NCBI GenBank assembly: GCA_026400275.1
Contig: JAPLPK010000130.1
Coordinates: 1 to 43,194, forward strand
Direction of reading: 5' to 3'
From: Burkholderiales bacterium
Lineage (GTDB): Bacteria > Pseudomonadota > Gammaproteobacteria > Burkholderiales > Burkholderiaceae_C
DNA length: 43,194 bases
Of the stretch, positions 41,625 through 43,194 are shown in pieces (position 1 is the stretch's first letter; the number at the start of each line of letters is the position of its first letter). The notes beneath the pieces are model-generated. The model did not search any database. It was not told the DNA's origin and saw only the letters and a list, made by a program, of their open reading frames with translations. The position numbers were made by a program, and so were the translations under genes.

Positions 41625-41652
41625 TCGGCGCGGGCCGGGATAATCGCCGGAT

Positions 41653-43194
41653 ATGTTGAAAATTGAATTCCCCGCTTCGCTACCCGTCTCAGAACGGCGC
41701 GAAGAGATAGAAGCCGCCATTGCCGCCCACCAGGTGGTCATCGTCTGCGGTGAAACCGGCTCCGGCAAAACCACCCAGCTGCCCAAGATCGCCCTGGCCA
41801 TGGGGCGCGGCAAGCTGAACTACCCCGAAGGCCAGCGCGGCAAGCTGATCGGCCACACCCAGCCGCGCCGCATTGCCGCGAGCTCGGTGGCCAAGCGAAT
41901 TGCCGAAGAATTGAAAACTACGCTGGGCGATGTGGTCGGCTTCAAGGTGCGCTTCCAGGACCGGCTGGGGCGCGATGCCTCCGTGAAGCTGATGACCGAC
42001 GGCATCTTGCTGGCCGAGACGCAGACCGACCCGCTGCTCAACGCCTACGACACCATCATCATCGACGAGGCGCACGAGCGCAGCCTGAACATCGACTTTC
42101 TGTTGGGCTACCTGCGCCAGATCCTGCCGCGCCGGCCCGATTTGAAGATCATCGTCACCTCGGCCACCATCGATGCCGACCGCTTCGCCAAGCATTTCGA
42201 GTCCAAAAAGGGCCCGGCCCCGGTCATCATGGTGTCGGGCCGCACCTTCCCGGTGGAGCAGCGCTACCGGCCGTTTGAAGAAAGCCGTGACTACGGCCTG
42301 AACGAGGCCATGGCCGACGCCGTGGACGAACTCTGGCGCGACCCGCACAACGCGGGCGACATCCTGATCTTCCTGCCCGGCGAGCGCGAAATCCGCGAAG
42401 CCGCCGACCATTTGCGCAAGCATGTGAGCCACCAGCCGGTGTTCCGCAGCGCCGAGGTGCTGCCGCTGTTTGCGCGCCTCAGCCCAGCCGAGCAGGACCG
42501 CATTTTCGACGCCCACGCAGGTGGCCGGCGCATTGTGCTGGCCACCAACGTGGCCGAGACATCGCTCACGGTTCCGGGCATTAGATACGTGATTGACGCA
42601 GGTACGGCGCGCGTGAAGCGCTATTCTTTCCGTAGCAAGGTGGAGCAGCTGCTGGTTGAGCCGATCAGCCAAAGCTCTGCCAACCAGCGCGCCGGCCGCT
42701 GCGGCCGGGTCGCCAACGGCATCTGCATCCGGCTCTATGACGAGCAGGACTTCAACGGTCGCCCGCGCTTTACCGACCCCGAAATTCTGCGCAGCTCGCT
42801 GGCCGGCGTGATCTTGCGCATGAAGTCGCTGCACTTGGGCATCGTCGAAGACTTTCCGTTTTTAGAGAAGCCCCAGGGCCGCGCGATTGCCGATGGCTAC
42901 CAGCTGCTGGCCGAACTCGGCGCGGTGGACGACGCGAACGAGCTGACCCCCACCGGCCAGGAGCTGGCCAAGCTGCCACTCGACCCGCGTGTGGGCCGCA
43001 TGATTCTGGAAGCCCGCGCCCGCCAGTCGCTGGACGAGGTGCTGGTGATCGCCAGCGCCCTGAGCGTGCAGGACGTGCGCGACCGCCCCATGGACCTGCA
43101 GACCCAGGCCGACCAGGCGCACGCCAAATTTGACGACGACCGCAGCGAGTTCAGCGGGTATTTGAACCTGTGGAAGTGGATCAACGATGCCCGG
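41653..43194 (+). CDS. hrpA: ATP-dependent RNA helicase HrpA, 5' part
   Basis: The first 514 codons of a DEAH-box RNA helicase; the frame is open to the window edge. Family members have about 1300 residues, so over half is missing. Motif I GETGSGKTTQ is at residues 33-42, motif Ia TQPRRIAASSVA near 72, motif II DEAH at 138-141, motif III SAT near 170, FLPGEREI (motif IV region), TNVAETSLT (V) and QRAGRCGR (VI). HrpA remodels RNA and rescues stalled ribosomes in E. coli. The helicase core begins almost at once after the ATG, and the start is supported by the divergent spacing from the MCP gene. Confidence 0.95.
   Translation, partial: MLKIEFPASLPVSERREEIEAAIAAHQVVIVCGETGSGKTTQLPKIALAMGRGKLNYPEGQRGKLIGHTQPRRIAASSVAKRIAEELKTTLGDVVGFKVRFQDRLGRDASVKLMTDGILLAETQTDPLLNAYDTIIIDEAHERSLNIDFLLGYLRQILPRRPDLKIIVTSATIDADRFAKHFESKKGPAPVIMVSGRTFPVEQRYRPFEESRDYGLNEAMADAVDELWRDPHNAGDILIFLPGEREIREAADHLRKHVSHQPVFRSAEVLPLFARLSPAEQDRIFDAHAGGRRIVLATNVAETSLTVPGIRYVIDAGTARVKRYSFRSKVEQLLVEPISQSSANQRAGRCGRVANGICIRLYDEQDFNGRPRFTDPEILRSSLAGVILRMKSLHLGIVEDFPFLEKPQGRAIADGYQLLAELGAVDDANELTPTGQELAKLPLDPRVGRMILEARARQSLDEVLVIASALSVQDVRDRPMDLQTQADQAHAKFDDDRSEFSGYLNLWKWINDAR

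Noticed and set aside
41507-41652. Sigma-28 flagellar-type promoter for the chemoreceptor
   Set aside because: Looked for TAAA-N15-GCCGATAA on the minus strand and found no convincing match.

Overview
The window is GC-rich, densely coded chromosomal DNA. It most resembles a beta-proteobacterium of the Burkholderiales, probably family Comamonadaceae (Rhodoferax/Polaromonas/Acidovorax-like). This rests on protein character (ETF-QO, the LIV-type ABC cluster next to an acyl-CoA synthetase, MnmC, the glrK-qseG-glrR operon beside opgGH) and on dispersed hairpin repeats I recognise from that family. No rRNA, tRNA, CRISPR array, insertion sequence or phage gene was seen. No gap without a gene exceeds about 240 bases.

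Layout. 1-3413: gloB (cut by the window start) diverges from a SAM methyltransferase gene, followed by rnhA and sbcB. 3453-4613: PHB-depolymerase-family esterase with a Lys/Ala/Pro-rich N-terminus. 4794-11264: AMP-dependent acyl-CoA synthetase and a complete branched-chain-amino-acid-type ABC importer (livG, livF, binding protein, livH, livM), probably one unit for uptake and CoA activation of an organic acid. 11365-13992: ETF-ubiquinone oxidoreductase diverging from an SDR. 14111-16317: mnmC and the Fe(2+)-trafficking gene yggX on the minus strand. 16501-20760: a small lipoprotein, then the sulfate importer sbp-cysT-cysW-cysA. 20810-23689: dsbB converging on a membrane PAS-GGDEF protein. 23927-25107: argA, broken by an internal deletion and frameshift. 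25170-32420, minus strand: opgH, opgG, glrR, qseG, glrK. 32616-33860: YcaQ-type DNA glycosylase. 33956-38811: AT-richer, probably acquired cassette with an AraC regulator (frameshifted), two SDRs, an NTF2-like protein, an exported crotonase and a YciI-like protein. 38893-43194: conserved hypothetical protein, chemotaxis receptor, and the start of hrpA.

The two most interesting systems are regulatory. (1) The 175 bases between glrR and opgG hold a complete sigma-54 enhancer layout: two palindromes matching the GlrR site TGTC-N10-GACA (one perfect, one with a single change), a full consensus IHF site, and a consensus -24/-12 promoter. The promoter sits so close to the opgG ATG that the mRNA would be almost leaderless. 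This suggests that GlrK/QseG/GlrR controls osmoregulated periplasmic glucan synthesis here. (2) The AraC/SDR/NTF2/crotonase/YciI/SDR cassette has four TGGCG-type half-sites in two 20-21 bp-spaced pairs in its divergent control region, and includes a crotonase-fold protein with both catalytic glutamates and a Sec signal peptide. I do not recognise it as a described pathway.

Family assignments come from motifs and remembered family features, not from searches. Start codons are stated where I departed from the longest reading frame.
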